Shown one piece after another: positions 29,692-40,277 of a DNA stretch of 58,358 nucleotides. This DNA comes from Flavobacteriales bacterium (GTDB lineage Bacteria; Bacteroidota; Bacteroidia; Flavobacteriales_D; Sanyastnellaceae). Where the stretch lies: positions 1 through 58,358 of the forward strand of contig JADFAK010000065.1 in the NCBI GenBank assembly GCA_015665315.1, in the 5' to 3' direction. How positions within the stretch are numbered: position 1 is the stretch's first letter; every line of letters begins with the position of its first letter. Both the position numbers and the translations under genes were made by a program. The notes beneath the pieces were generated by a model. It was given only the letters and a program-made list of their open reading frames with translations, had not been told where the DNA came from and made no database searches.

Positions 29692-29943
29692 ATGAGAGTT
29701 ATCGTAGAACCCATTGCCCTGTCCTGGAAAGATGCCCAGGCATTTGCCCGCCACCGCGGAGGCCGACTGCCCAGTCCGAGTGAGATAATTCAGATTTCCC
29801 GGAGCAGACCAGTCACGGTCGATATCTGGACCGACGAAGAAAATCCCGAAGCCCCAGAAACAGCCAAGAGTTGGAGTAGGAGGTACCAAGCGATTAAGCC
29901 GAAGGATAAGGACAAGTTGTGTTTGTTGTTGTTTGTGATTTAA
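29692..29943 (+). CDS. Small DUF1566/FGE-like fragment-sized protein
   Basis: 83 residues. The core (LSWKDAQAFARHRGGRLPSPSEI, then IWTDEENPE) recalls the DUF1566/formylglycine-enzyme/C-type-lectin-like pattern in which W..A...A...GGRLPS..E is followed by a W(S/T)xE turn. It is much shorter than usual family members and has no signal peptide. I prefer this strand over an overlapping 137-codon minus-strand reading frame (29476-29889) because only this one has a recognisable motif and because it leaves a normal divergent promoter gap from lolD. The function is unknown. Confidence 0.5.
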   Translation: MRVIVEPIALSWKDAQAFARHRGGRLPSPSEIIQISRSRPVTVDIWTDEENPEAPETAKSWSRRYQAIKPKDKDKLCLLLFVI

Positions 29944-29955
29944 ACGATGATAGTT

Positions 29956-30210
29956 CTATTTAGGCTGTTTTTCTGAAGATATCCGAGTCCATTTTTCACC
30001 AAAAATCCAGAAGAAAATCACGAGTCCAAAGTTTATGATCCAGCCTAGGAGCCTTCCGATTGCTTTTCCTACAGCATATGGAGGTACATCCTCAGTCATA
30101 ACATGAAGAAAGATCATCACATCCTTAATGAGGTCAATAAGACGAAAGATTATGGCTAGCGCAAATAGCACTGAAAGTGTGTAAAAAATATAGCCAAATA
30201 CCTTCTTCAT
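29956..30210 (-). CDS. Small two-helix membrane protein
   Basis: 84 residues with two hydrophobic segments (FGYIFYTLSVLFALAIIFRLIDLI and IGRLLGWIINFGLVIFFWIFG) and a charged C-terminus. I do not recognise a family. The hydrophobicity pattern and basic N-terminal MKK support a real inner-membrane protein. It converges with the small DUF1566-like gene and lies 40 bases downstream of the DUF218 gene on the same strand. Confidence 0.6.
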   Translation of the reverse strand: MKKVFGYIFYTLSVLFALAIIFRLIDLIKDVMIFLHVMTEDVPPYAVGKAIGRLLGWIINFGLVIFFWIFGEKWTRISSEKQPK

Positions 30211-30250
30211 TGTGCTAGTTAATTCTGAGGTTATCAGATATGTATGCCCC

Positions 30251-30916
30251 TCAGTACTTCAAGAAATAATAAAACAACTTCACATACTCATTATTCAACA
30301 TGATCAGTCCGCCCTCAGATTTCCACCACTCGTCTTCATTGTAGTCGGATGATGGTGCGCCGTGGTAAAGCAGCTTGGTCGAACTGTCGGCAAATGCTTT
30401 TGAAAAGACCCGTCTCACCCGCCTAAGGTGAAATTTCGAACTCAATATCATGGCCGACTGGACATTATTCGCCTTGCAGTATTCCACGATTTCATTGGCC
30501 TCTTCCCACGTTGAGGTGGCTGTGGTGAGTACGTCTATTTGGGTTGAGTCAATGCCGTCGTTGATTAAGAGCCGACGGGTAATCTCATGCTCGTACAAAG
30601 GAAGATCAAGAGCGCTCAGCACCGTTGGGATATTACCACCCGAGCACACAATTTTATCGGTCCATTGATCATGAAAGAGCAAGGCCGCCTCATTGCCGCG
30701 ATCAAAGGAATTTCCGCCTAATACGAATAGTGCGTCAACGTGTTCTAGTTCATCTTCCGGACTTAAGAAATTTCCCAGTCCGCGTAAAATTTGACCACGA
30801 AAAAGGAAAAGCACCAAAACAACTACAGCGAAGCGCGCGCCCCAGCGGACAAATTTCCTTGAACGGCTTTTTTGACGAATGATTTTTTCCATGACCACTG
30901 ATTTTACGATTTCCAA
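30251..30916 (-). CDS. YdcF/SanA-like DUF218 membrane protein
   Basis: 221 residues. An N-terminal membrane anchor (FVRWGARFAVVVLVLFLFRGQIL) precedes a DUF218 domain: HVDALFVLGGNSFDRGNEAALLF, DKIVCSGGN, ALDLPLYEHEITRRLLINDGI, ATSTWEEANEIVEYCKANN and AMILSSKFHLRRVRRVF. Family members (SanA, YdcF, ElyC) act in envelope or peptidoglycan-related processes in proteobacteria, but the reaction is unknown. The start could be the first Met (30916) or the Met eight codons later (30892). A 15-bp palindrome lies 35 bases upstream. Confidence 0.82.
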   Translation of the reverse strand: MEIVKSVVMEKIIRQKSRSRKFVRWGARFAVVVLVLFLFRGQILRGLGNFLSPEDELEHVDALFVLGGNSFDRGNEAALLFHDQWTDKIVCSGGNIPTVLSALDLPLYEHEITRRLLINDGIDSTQIDVLTTATSTWEEANEIVEYCKANNVQSAMILSSKFHLRRVRRVFSKAFADSSTKLLYHGAPSSDYNEDEWWKSEGGLIMLNNEYVKLFYYFLKY

Positions 30917-30950
30917 ATATGGGAATATTCGACAGATATAATTTTCAACT

Positions 30951-30965
30951 ATCCTGCAGCAGGAT
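30951..30965. promoter_or_regulatory. 15-bp perfect palindrome
   Basis: ATCCTGCAGCAGGAT, 7-bp arms around one base, lies between the DUF218 gene start (30916) and the end of the Fic gene (31015). It may be an operator for the DUF218 gene or part of a read-through hairpin. No T tract follows on either strand. Confidence 0.35.
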
Positions 30966-31014
30966 TAAATGGGTGGCTTTGCGCGATTGAAATTGTCGTG
31001 CCTTAATGGCTTTG

Positions 31015-31611
31015 CTAACTCCTCGCGAAATCAAGTAGCAGGTCAAATTCATTTTTGTCAGCCGCCCGAACGGCCTTCAAATACCTGCTTCTTGAGTCGC
31101 TTTGGTTTGTGAGCTCTCCTGTTCCCCAACTGAAGAGTTCGCGTTTAAATATTCTATCAATTAGTATGTCAGCCATCATTCTGCTGTGCCGGCCATTTCC
31201 GTTTGGGAAGCAGTGTATGCATACTATCTTGTGTTTGAAACGTATGGCTATTTCTTCCGGTGGATAGGTCTCATTTTCGATCCAATAAAGGGTGTCTCCA
31301 CAGAGCTTGTTCAATTCCACAGGTATTTGCCATTTGTCAATGCCAAGATTCTTATCTGTTTTTCGATAGTCTCCTGCCCATTTCCATACTGAGCCAAACA
31401 TTCTCTTATGAATAGTGCGAATGAATTTTTCAGTTAGAACCGTTTCTAGTTTCATAGATGATGTCAGCACCCATTGGAGCGCGTCTTCTATGTTTTGTTG
31501 CTCAAACTCATCAAGTTCTTCACGTGTGGCTATTGTCGGAACTAAAAGGCCTTCTTTTTCATCTTCGTCCAATGGGGTTTGGCCTCTATTGTATTCTAGG
31601 TCTAATCCCAT
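31015..31611 (-). CDS. Mobile mystery protein B (Fic domain)
   Basis: 198 residues. The Fic motif is HCFPNGNGRHSR, matching HxFxxGNGRxxR, with the preceding helices typical of the family (EKFIRTIHKRMFGSVWKWAGDYRKTDKNLGIDKWQIP). The arrangement and sequence match mobile mystery protein B (TIGR02613), which always follows an HTH partner, mobile mystery protein A. Fic enzymes transfer AMP or other groups to target proteins; the target here is unknown. The start overlaps the 3' end of the partner gene by 10 bases, so the two are translated together as a toxin-antitoxin-like pair. Confidence 0.88.
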   Translation of the reverse strand: MGLDLEYNRGQTPLDEDEKEGLLVPTIATREELDEFEQQNIEDALQWVLTSSMKLETVLTEKFIRTIHKRMFGSVWKWAGDYRKTDKNLGIDKWQIPVELNKLCGDTLYWIENETYPPEEIAIRFKHKIVCIHCFPNGNGRHSRMMADILIDRIFKRELFSWGTGELTNQSDSRSRYLKAVRAADKNEFDLLLDFARS

Positions 31612-32063
31612 AAAGACTTTGGCATTTCTTCCTTGATAAGTAGCGTTCTTTCTTCGATTGCCTTTTTGATGCGCTTGTAGGCGATTTCTTGGTCCTCGAG
31701 TTTCATTGTTTGAGAGGTTCGAGAGACTATTTTTTCAGCCAATTCATAGGCCTTTGCTTCGATATATGCGTCTAGCGATCCATCTTTTGGAACAAAACCA
31801 TAAACCAATTCCATCTCCAATGCGCGTGCTGTCTCTCGCAATGAGTTGAGCGTTATTGCTCCATTTTTTTCACGCGTTTCAATTTCTTGGACACTCTGCT
31901 TAGTTATTGAAAGTTTGTTCGCCAATTGTTGTAGCGACATTCCCAATGAAGTGCGAATTGCCTTGACCCATCCTGTTGGAGGATTTGGGAGTTCTCGAGT
32001 TGCCGAAAACAGCTTGATTCTTGACTCTAACTGTTCTATTTGTAGCTTATTTTTATTCATCAT
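31602..32063 (-). CDS. Mobile mystery protein A (HTH regulator)
   Basis: 153 residues with an XRE-type helix-turn-helix (MSLQQLANKLSITKQSVQEIETREKNGAITLNSLRETARALEMELVYGFVP is the diagnostic run, about 54-106) and a C-terminal helical extension. This matches the TIGR02612 family, known from mobile regions and always paired with the Fic protein B. The start codon is at 32063 and the first of four 33-bp-spaced repeats begins at the next base, so it very probably autoregulates by binding these repeats. Confidence 0.88.
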   Translation of the reverse strand: MMNKNKLQIEQLESRIKLFSATRELPNPPTGWVKAIRTSLGMSLQQLANKLSITKQSVQEIETREKNGAITLNSLRETARALEMELVYGFVPKDGSLDAYIEAKAYELAEKIVSRTSQTMKLEDQEIAYKRIKKAIEERTLLIKEEMPKSLWD

Positions 32064-32195
32064 GTAAGGGTATTGCCTGACGATTATTTGTCAAAGGTAA
32101 GGATATAGCCTGACATAATAGCACAAAAAGTCAAGTAATAGCCTGATAATACATGTTTATTAGTAAGGATATACCCTGACAAAACACATTCGAGG
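32064..32195. repeat. Four 33-bp-period direct repeats upstream of the mobile mystery A/B operon
   Basis: Cores at 32064, 32097, 32130 and 32163 are exactly 33 bases apart. They read GTAAGGGTATTGCCTGAC, GTAAGGATATAGCCTGAC, GTCAAGTAATAGCCTGAT and GTAAGGATATACCCTGAC. A minus-strand -7-like box TACCTTTG (32099-32092) lies at the junction of units 1 and 2. Three helical turns per unit would place bound proteins on the same face of the DNA. Confidence 0.85.
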
Positions 32196-32290
32196 ATGCA
32201 AAGCTCAATACGACTCTTGAAGCACATGTTGAATCTATTCGTGACCTGAAGGACATTCAAATTGGTCGTGGCTTAGATAGATTTATTTGA
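32180..32290 (+). other. Possible 3' remnant of a truncated gene
   Basis: This open frame without a start codon encodes about 36 residues (ending TTLEAHVESIRDLKDI...RFI, then TGA). It looks protein-like and begins inside the last 33-bp unit. It may be the tail of a gene cut by insertion of the mobile mystery module. The evidence is weak. Confidence 0.2.
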
Positions 32291-32423
32291 TTCGGTTGGC
32301 ATATGAACAGTACATTGCCATCCGCCCTTCGTTGTTCACAATCCACTGGTAGAAGCCGATTGAGCCCGTCGAATATCCCTTCCTATTATGGTTATTATTG
32401 TAATAGAAATCTACTGTTGATCG

Positions 32424-34766
32424 ATGAAGATGTGGAACGGATTGAACAATAATCTTGGTGGCGCCCTGCTGGTAGTCGCATTGGCCGTGACCTTTCTTTT
32501 TGTCTTTTACGGACAAGTGCTTTTGAGCCCCAATAGCTATTGTTTTAGCAGCTCGGGCGATGGCATCAAGAATTATTTCACCTTCGTTTCCTACGTCGAT
32601 AACAACGCTGATCTCACCAATTTCGAGGGGCTCAATTATCCCTACGGCGAGAGCATGCTTTTCACCGATTGCCACCCCATTATTGCCGCACCCGCTCGCT
32701 TGTTGCAGTCGTATTTCCCGTGGATTGGGGTCTATGGGGTTGGATTGCTCAATTTCTTGATGCTCTTTTCTTTTGTGGTGGGCTCATTTTTTCTGTGGAA
32801 GCTTTTTCGCCGACTCGACGTCAACCCTTTGCTTTCGGTTCTAGGTGCTTTGGGGATCATGGTGCTCAGTCCGCAAATATTCCGCTTGGAAGGCCATTAC
32901 GCTTTGTCATACGGCTGTGCATTGCCCATCACATTCTACCTGCTTCTGGATTTTACGCAGCGCAAGAATGCCATGCGGAGCTCCGTTTTTCTCCTGATCA
33001 ACGCGCTGTTCTGGTTCTTTATTCACGCCTACTTGGGCATGATCGTTGTCGCCACAATGCTGGCTTTTGGCTTGGTCAAGCTCGTCGTTTCTCTGTTTGG
33101 CAAAGGCAAGTTTAACGGCTCATTCTTCTATTGGTCGGCAAGCATTTTACCTATGCTCATTTTCTCGGGCGTTAGCAGTTTCATCGATACCCACGAAAAT
33201 CGCAGCGATAATCCCTACGGTTTCTTCGAGTACTACGCCGATTTCGACACCGTGCTCCTTCCGAATCACCCGCCTTTCAGTCTGCAAGTGGAAAAGTACT
33301 TGCCTAGTTTCACGCAAACCTGGGAGGGCTGGAGTTACATTGGTTTGGTGGCCATTCTCTGCATTTTCGCCTTCTTTTATTTGAAACTTCGAAGCAAGAT
33401 TGGCAATGTCTTTCGCGATCAATACGTGCCCATCGATCCGTTTGTGGGCCAACTCATTTGCGCTAGCTTAATCATCCTTACCTTCTCTTTCGGAATTCCT
33501 TTTCGCTGGGGAATGGAGTCACTTTTAGACAGTTTCCCCACACTCAAGCAGTTCCGTTCTATTGGCCGATTTGCATGGGTGTTTTACTTTGCGATCAACG
33601 TGGGAGCCATCGTGTTTATTCAGCGTATTTTTCACCATTTATATTTAGCACGCAGGCAAATGCTAGCCTTCCTTATCATGATAGGCGCTCCTATATTTAT
33701 GATGTATGAAGGGATTTCCTACCACCAGGAAGTCGGCGAAAATATCGTGCAATCTCCCAATTTATTCGATCGACGTACGCCTCCGCCGTATTTGGAAGAA
33801 GCCCTAAAACTCATTGAAACACAAAAATACCAGGCGATTATTCCGCTTCCGTATTACAACATTGGCTCAGAGAATTTCATCAAAGAAGCCGCGGGTTCGA
33901 TCTATTTGAAATCCATGGTGATGTCCTACCATGCCAATATCCCTATCCTCGGAAGTTACTTGTCGCGCACCTCCATTTGCGAAGCGAAAAACATCCAACA
34001 GGTCTTGAGTGAACCTTATTATGACAAGCCTATTGAAGCCGATATTAAGTCTGATTTTCCATTTTTAATCGTCTACAGCAAGGACGCCTATTATGCGCAT
34101 GGCGAACGAGTTCGAGCAATGGGCACGATGATTTACGATGGTCCAGAGGTGCAACTTTACTCCATAGAAAAGGAAATTTTATTCAGCGACAAGCGCAAAT
34201 GGGAATGGGAAAATTGCATCGCTTTAGAATCCGAGTATTGTGCACGTGACGGCTATAGCGCGACTGATTCAACGAGCTTCGTATGGCGAGAAACTTTCGA
34301 TCATTTGCCCTCAACCGTGACCTACCGAGGAAAAGGAGCATTGGTCGGCAAGAAGAGCGAATACAATTACTTGTGCGGCATTGAAAGCGGGAAGTTGTAT
34401 GGAGGAGAGGGCTATGAGTTGTCGGTATGGCTCTACAACCAAGGAGAAAATTGCGGACAAGATCGCTTGAATAACCTGGACCTCGTCATGCAGCAAATAG
34501 GTGCCGATGGCGAAGAATCGTTCACCACTGTCAAGCCCATGAACAGTTTGACCATCGACGGAGACTGGACCAAAGTCGATCTGCCTTTTGCGGTTGAGAA
34601 AGACTACTCCAAGCTCAATTTCTACCTCCAAGGAATCGGGGAATCGAATCTAGACATTGTCATCGATGAGGTGTTCGTGCGCGCGCAGGCATGTGATTGG
34701 TATAAGATCGACATGGTGGATAACAGTTTGTTCAAGAACAACCATAAGATTGGTAGTGCTCAATAA
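32424..34766 (+). CDS. Large polytopic membrane protein, GT-C glycosyltransferase-like
   Basis: 780 residues with about ten to twelve hydrophobic segments between residues 10 and 430 (for example GALLVVALAVTFLFVFYGQVL, VGLLNFLMLFSFVVGSFFLW, LLSVLGALGIMVLSP). A soluble C-terminal domain of about 350 residues follows. The layout, with an early SGDGIKNYF loop and a LNYPYGESM motif, resembles YfhO/GT-C type lipid-linked sugar transferases of Bacteroidota, but no family could be confirmed. The C-terminal part contains a galactose-binding-like beta segment (YELSVWLYNQGENCGQD...WTKVDLPF). The start is ATG 32424 or ATG 32430. Confidence 0.75.
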   Translation: MKMWNGLNNNLGGALLVVALAVTFLFVFYGQVLLSPNSYCFSSSGDGIKNYFTFVSYVDNNADLTNFEGLNYPYGESMLFTDCHPIIAAPARLLQSYFPWIGVYGVGLLNFLMLFSFVVGSFFLWKLFRRLDVNPLLSVLGALGIMVLSPQIFRLEGHYALSYGCALPITFYLLLDFTQRKNAMRSSVFLLINALFWFFIHAYLGMIVVATMLAFGLVKLVVSLFGKGKFNGSFFYWSASILPMLIFSGVSSFIDTHENRSDNPYGFFEYYADFDTVLLPNHPPFSLQVEKYLPSFTQTWEGWSYIGLVAILCIFAFFYLKLRSKIGNVFRDQYVPIDPFVGQLICASLIILTFSFGIPFRWGMESLLDSFPTLKQFRSIGRFAWVFYFAINVGAIVFIQRIFHHLYLARRQMLAFLIMIGAPIFMMYEGISYHQEVGENIVQSPNLFDRRTPPPYLEEALKLIETQKYQAIIPLPYYNIGSENFIKEAAGSIYLKSMVMSYHANIPILGSYLSRTSICEAKNIQQVLSEPYYDKPIEADIKSDFPFLIVYSKDAYYAHGERVRAMGTMIYDGPEVQLYSIEKEILFSDKRKWEWENCIALESEYCARDGYSATDSTSFVWRETFDHLPSTVTYRGKGALVGKKSEYNYLCGIESGKLYGGEGYELSVWLYNQGENCGQDRLNNLDLVMQQIGADGEESFTTVKPMNSLTIDGDWTKVDLPFAVEKDYSKLNFYLQGIGESNLDIVIDEVFVRAQACDWYKIDMVDNSLFKNNHKIGSAQ

Positions 34767-34794
34767 GGGAACAAGATGTTGATTTGAGAAATGA

Positions 34795-34811
34795 CATTTG
34801 CGCTTGTCGCT
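34795..34811. repeat. Second copy of a 17-base word also at 358-374
   Basis: CATTTGCGCTTGTCGCT occurs identically at 358-374 and here, in both cases in non-coding sequence just beyond a gene end. It may belong to a dispersed intergenic repeat family. Confidence 0.45.
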
Positions 34812-34880
34812 TTTTATAGTGAAAGACACAACCGAGCTCTATCGTATCCAACATCCTCCCAGCCAATCGCAAGAAATAAA

Positions 34881-34906
34881 AAAGCCAGTCCGCGAAGACT
34901 GGCTTT
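34881..34906 (-). terminator. Rho-independent terminator of katG
   Basis: A perfect 10-bp stem AAAGCCAGTC (34881-34890) / GACTGGCTTT (34897-34906) encloses a 6-base loop. Read on the minus strand it is followed by a T-rich run, 60 bases beyond the katG stop. No T run follows on the plus strand. Confidence 0.88.
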
Positions 34907-34966
34907 ACAATGATGGATCAGGACGTGTGCCCACCAATGTCCATCGTGCTTAAGTTTCGTGCTGTA

Positions 34967-37246
<2,280 letters not shown>

Positions 37247-37267
37247 TTAAATGAGGTGATATTTATG

Positions 37268-37346
37268 CAAAGCTACCCTATTTGAAGACAGGAGACACTA
37301 TAGTCGAGATCGATAGTGCTTATAGTGGTATAGGTATTATTGATAG
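37268..37346 (-). promoter_or_regulatory. katG upstream region: -7-like box and clustered ATAG tetramers
   Basis: On the minus strand TAGCTTTG (37275-37268) fits the Bacteroidota -7 box, 31 bases before the start. Upstream, ATAG occurs five times in 47 bases (37300, 37313, 37322, 37330, 37343), with a CACTATA/TATAGTG inverted pair (37296-37302, 37321-37327). OxyR sites are built from ATAG/CTAT tetramers, but the spacing here is not canonical. Confidence 0.35.
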
Positions 37347-37428
37347 TTTACCTGAGGGATATCATTGCTTGCGATTGGAATTGGACTTTGAGCGTAAAAC
37401 GGCACTGTGCGCTCGCTAATTGACGCTA

Positions 37429-39516
37429 CTAGTACGTCCCATTGCGCTTACGCAACAACCATTCAATCGCCAAGAACCCAAGTAGCAGATACAGGATCCA
37501 ACGCGTATTGATGAAGTCAGAGAGAATGCGAGTCTCATGTGAAATAGACTGGACTTTTCCACTTTCAAATATGGTCGTCGGCAAGGTGTTCATCTCCGAA
37601 GGAGTAACCATTTTTCCACCTGAGGCCTCTGCGAAGTTGAACAGCATGCGGTGATTGGCTCGTGTTTTTACTTGCTCCAGTTGGATCTCAGAAACTGAAA
37701 ATTCTCCGCGTTCAGTGAGCTTTTCTCCGCCGACTTCCGTAGTAGCAGTGAAGGTGTAATTTCCAGTCGGAAAGCTACCCGCATCGAGTTTGAAACGATC
37801 ACCAAATGGCGAAAACTGAAAATTGTATTCCTTCCCTTCTTCGTCTTTGACACTCATCGCCACTTCGACGTCTTGCACCAATTCGTAGGACAGATTATAC
37901 ACCTCCGACTCAAATTGAACGGCTTCATTTTCCATCCAGTCGGTCTCGGTATCAATGCGAAAGCGGCTCTTGTCATCCTGTGACGCAAGAAATTGCACGA
38001 CTTTGGAAATCATGCGGTCAAAAGGATCGTGGCTCTGCTTTTCCAAATAGGTAAACAGCCTCCATCTCCAAATCCCTTCCCCTAGAAGTATGCCGATTTT
38101 TCGGTTGTTCTGTTGGTTAATCGCCAGCAATGGATCGCCTGTATCCAGGATTCCAGCGCGCTGCTGCAGCATAGTTGTCATTCCCGGACTGTAGGAAATA
38201 TTACCAAAAGGAATGTGCAATGGCGGGTACTTTTTGACCAGTTGCTTGAGCTCGTCATCGATGGAGAAAAGGGTAAAGCCTTCGGCAAATGACGTGTTGA
38301 TTTCATTCAATGTTCCTGAGAACCCCTTGACCGATATCCCCAAATTCAAATCATTGAACCCGTTGAAATTGGTCGCTCCTCCGAGAATATATAAAGTCGG
38401 TATTTCCTTGTCGGCAAGGGACTTCATGACTCCGGTCGACGCGTCGGACAGACTAGGAAGTTGATGCAGGATAACTAGGTTGTACTCATCTACTTTGCCA
38501 TCGAAGTCCTTGATCAAAACAGTCTCGGCTTCGTAGAGATCGTTTTTGTTGATCGCTAGGTTGAGTGCTCCCAAGTCGGGATGAGGGCTAGCCGCAAGCA
38601 GCAATACCTTTTGCCGACTGTCCAGCACATCGATAAACACCGAGCGCACATTGTTCGACGTAGTAATCTCCCCGTCGATTGCGCCTATGCTAATGACATA
38701 TTTCTGTAGACCCGATTTTTTGGCATCGAGCAGTACGGGGAAGATCTTTGAGTATTCTGAATTGTTGAATGACACGACCTCACTGTGAACTGTCTCGCCG
38801 TCGTGTGAGATTTTCAAGGTGCTTGTGCGTCCCTCCATTCCGTGTGCATCAACACGAATCTCCATGGGGAATCGATTTCCCAGGTAGGCCAGTCGGTTGT
38901 TGGAAACATGTGCGATCAACACGTCCTTTTGAGGAGTGGTGTCGCCAAGTGCGATGGTGTAAATTGGAGCTTCGAGTTTGCGAGCAGCATATTGCGGATT
39001 GAGCCCAGTATTGTAAATCCCATCCGACGCCACGATGACCGCTCCCAAATTTCGGTTGCTAAAACGGTTGTACACGTCATCCATCAAATCACTGAAATTG
39101 GTAGTCTGATCGCTGAGGTCAACCTTATCCCATCCATCGGTAACTTTTTCTCCAAAAGTCAAGGTGCGGACGTCATAATTTTCTTCTAGGGATTGGCGCA
39201 TTTGCGCTAGCGAAGTCATATAATCATTGAAGAAAGCACTGGTGTCGCCATCTACGATAATGGACTCACTGTTGTCCTGGGCAATAACGATAATAGGTTT
39301 CTCGACTTCTCGCTCGGTAGTTTTGATAAGCGGCTTCAATAGGAAAAAAGCCAAAACAGAAACGACCACCGCGCGCATGAAGAAAAGCAGGAAACGAAGG
39401 AAATTCCCGAAATGTCGGTTGAGGCGATCGCGCAGATACAGCAAGGCACCAGCAGCTATTCCGCCCGCAATGCAGAGAATTAAAAACCAAGAAGGGTAGT
39501 CGTAAATAATCTCCAC
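37429..39516 (-). CDS. Membrane protein with vWA-like extracytoplasmic domain
   Basis: 695 residues. Two N-terminal membrane helices (SWFLILCIAGGIAAGALLYL and FLRFLLFFMRAVVVSVLAFFLL) precede a vWA-like fold (PIIVIAQDNSESI, GAVIVASDGIYNTG). A beta-rich region follows, then a segment resembling glutamine-amidotransferase-like folds (KVLLLAASPHPDLGALNLAI), and a final membrane helix (WILYLLLGFLAIEWLLRKR). The architecture is the same as that of the BatA-type protein at 9591-11633, so the two are distant paralogues. It lies 14 bases downstream of fabG on the same strand. The function is unknown. Confidence 0.78.
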   Translation of the reverse strand: MEIIYDYPSWFLILCIAGGIAAGALLYLRDRLNRHFGNFLRFLLFFMRAVVVSVLAFFLLKPLIKTTEREVEKPIIVIAQDNSESIIVDGDTSAFFNDYMTSLAQMRQSLEENYDVRTLTFGEKVTDGWDKVDLSDQTTNFSDLMDDVYNRFSNRNLGAVIVASDGIYNTGLNPQYAARKLEAPIYTIALGDTTPQKDVLIAHVSNNRLAYLGNRFPMEIRVDAHGMEGRTSTLKISHDGETVHSEVVSFNNSEYSKIFPVLLDAKKSGLQKYVISIGAIDGEITTSNNVRSVFIDVLDSRQKVLLLAASPHPDLGALNLAINKNDLYEAETVLIKDFDGKVDEYNLVILHQLPSLSDASTGVMKSLADKEIPTLYILGGATNFNGFNDLNLGISVKGFSGTLNEINTSFAEGFTLFSIDDELKQLVKKYPPLHIPFGNISYSPGMTTMLQQRAGILDTGDPLLAINQQNNRKIGILLGEGIWRWRLFTYLEKQSHDPFDRMISKVVQFLASQDDKSRFRIDTETDWMENEAVQFESEVYNLSYELVQDVEVAMSVKDEEGKEYNFQFSPFGDRFKLDAGSFPTGNYTFTATTEVGGEKLTERGEFSVSEIQLEQVKTRANHRMLFNFAEASGGKMVTPSEMNTLPTTIFESGKVQSISHETRILSDFINTRWILYLLLGFLAIEWLLRKRNGTY

Positions 39517-39530
39517 GAACGAATTGTCTT

Positions 39531-40277
39531 TTACATTAACATGCCACCATCGACATTTATTACCTGGCCAGTGATATAAGCGCTCATGTCGCTAGCGAGA
39601 AAAAGGGTGAGGTTGGCAACGTCCTCGGTAGTTCCACCGCGCTTCAACGGAATGGAATCTCTCCATCCTTGAACAGTGGCCTCGTCGAGAGCATCGGTCA
39701 TCTCCGTTTCTATAAATCCTGGCGCAATGGCGTTGCAACGAATGCTTCGCGAACCAAGTTCCTGAGCCACAGACTTCGTAAAACCCAAAATTCCTGCTTT
39801 AGAAGCTGCGTAGTTGGACTGACCAGCATTTCCGCCGACACCCACTACTGAACTCATATTGATAATCGAACCCGATCGCTGCTTGAGCATTGTGCGCATA
39901 ACGGCTTTGGTAAGGTTGAACACCGACTTCAGGTTGATACGAATCACATCGTCCCAGGCCTCTTCGGTCATTCTCATCAACAGGTTGTCGCGTGTAATAC
40001 CGGCATTGTTGACCAATATATCCACACGTCCAAATTCTTCCACCACGGCATCCACCAAAGCTTGTGCCTGATCGAAATCGGCCGCATCGCTTTTAAACCC
40101 TTTGGCCACGCCAGATCCTTTGGACAATTCCTGCTCCAGGGCCTTGGCTTTTTCGTCGGATGAAACGTATGAAAAGGCAACCGTAGCCCCCTGAGCAACA
40201 AATGCTTCGGCTATTCCTTTGCCTATTCCTCTTGATGCCCCAGTGATGATGGCGACTTTCCCTTCTAATAATTTCAT
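39531..40277 (-). CDS. fabG: 3-oxoacyl-[acyl-carrier-protein] reductase
   Basis: A 248-residue short-chain dehydrogenase of normal FabG length. The cofactor motif is TGASRGIGKGIAEAF, the NNAG motif is ILVNNAGITRDNLLMRM, the catalytic Ser is in NMSSVVGVGG and Tyr/Lys in YAASKAG. The C-terminal EDVANLTLFLASDMSAYITGQVINVDGGM is typical. It reduces 3-oxoacyl-ACP with NADPH in fatty acid synthesis. It is probably transcribed with the vWA-like membrane protein gene, 14 bases downstream. Confidence 0.95.
   Translation of the reverse strand: MKLLEGKVAIITGASRGIGKGIAEAFVAQGATVAFSYVSSDEKAKALEQELSKGSGVAKGFKSDAADFDQAQALVDAVVEEFGRVDILVNNAGITRDNLLMRMTEEAWDDVIRINLKSVFNLTKAVMRTMLKQRSGSIINMSSVVGVGGNAGQSNYAASKAGILGFTKSVAQELGSRSIRCNAIAPGFIETEMTDALDEATVQGWRDSIPLKRGGTTEDVANLTLFLASDMSAYITGQVINVDGGMLM

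Noticed and set aside
29476-29889. 137-codon minus-strand frame upstream of lolD
   Set aside because: It overlaps the lolD start, has no recognisable motif, and opposes a plus-strand frame with a clear domain-like pattern.
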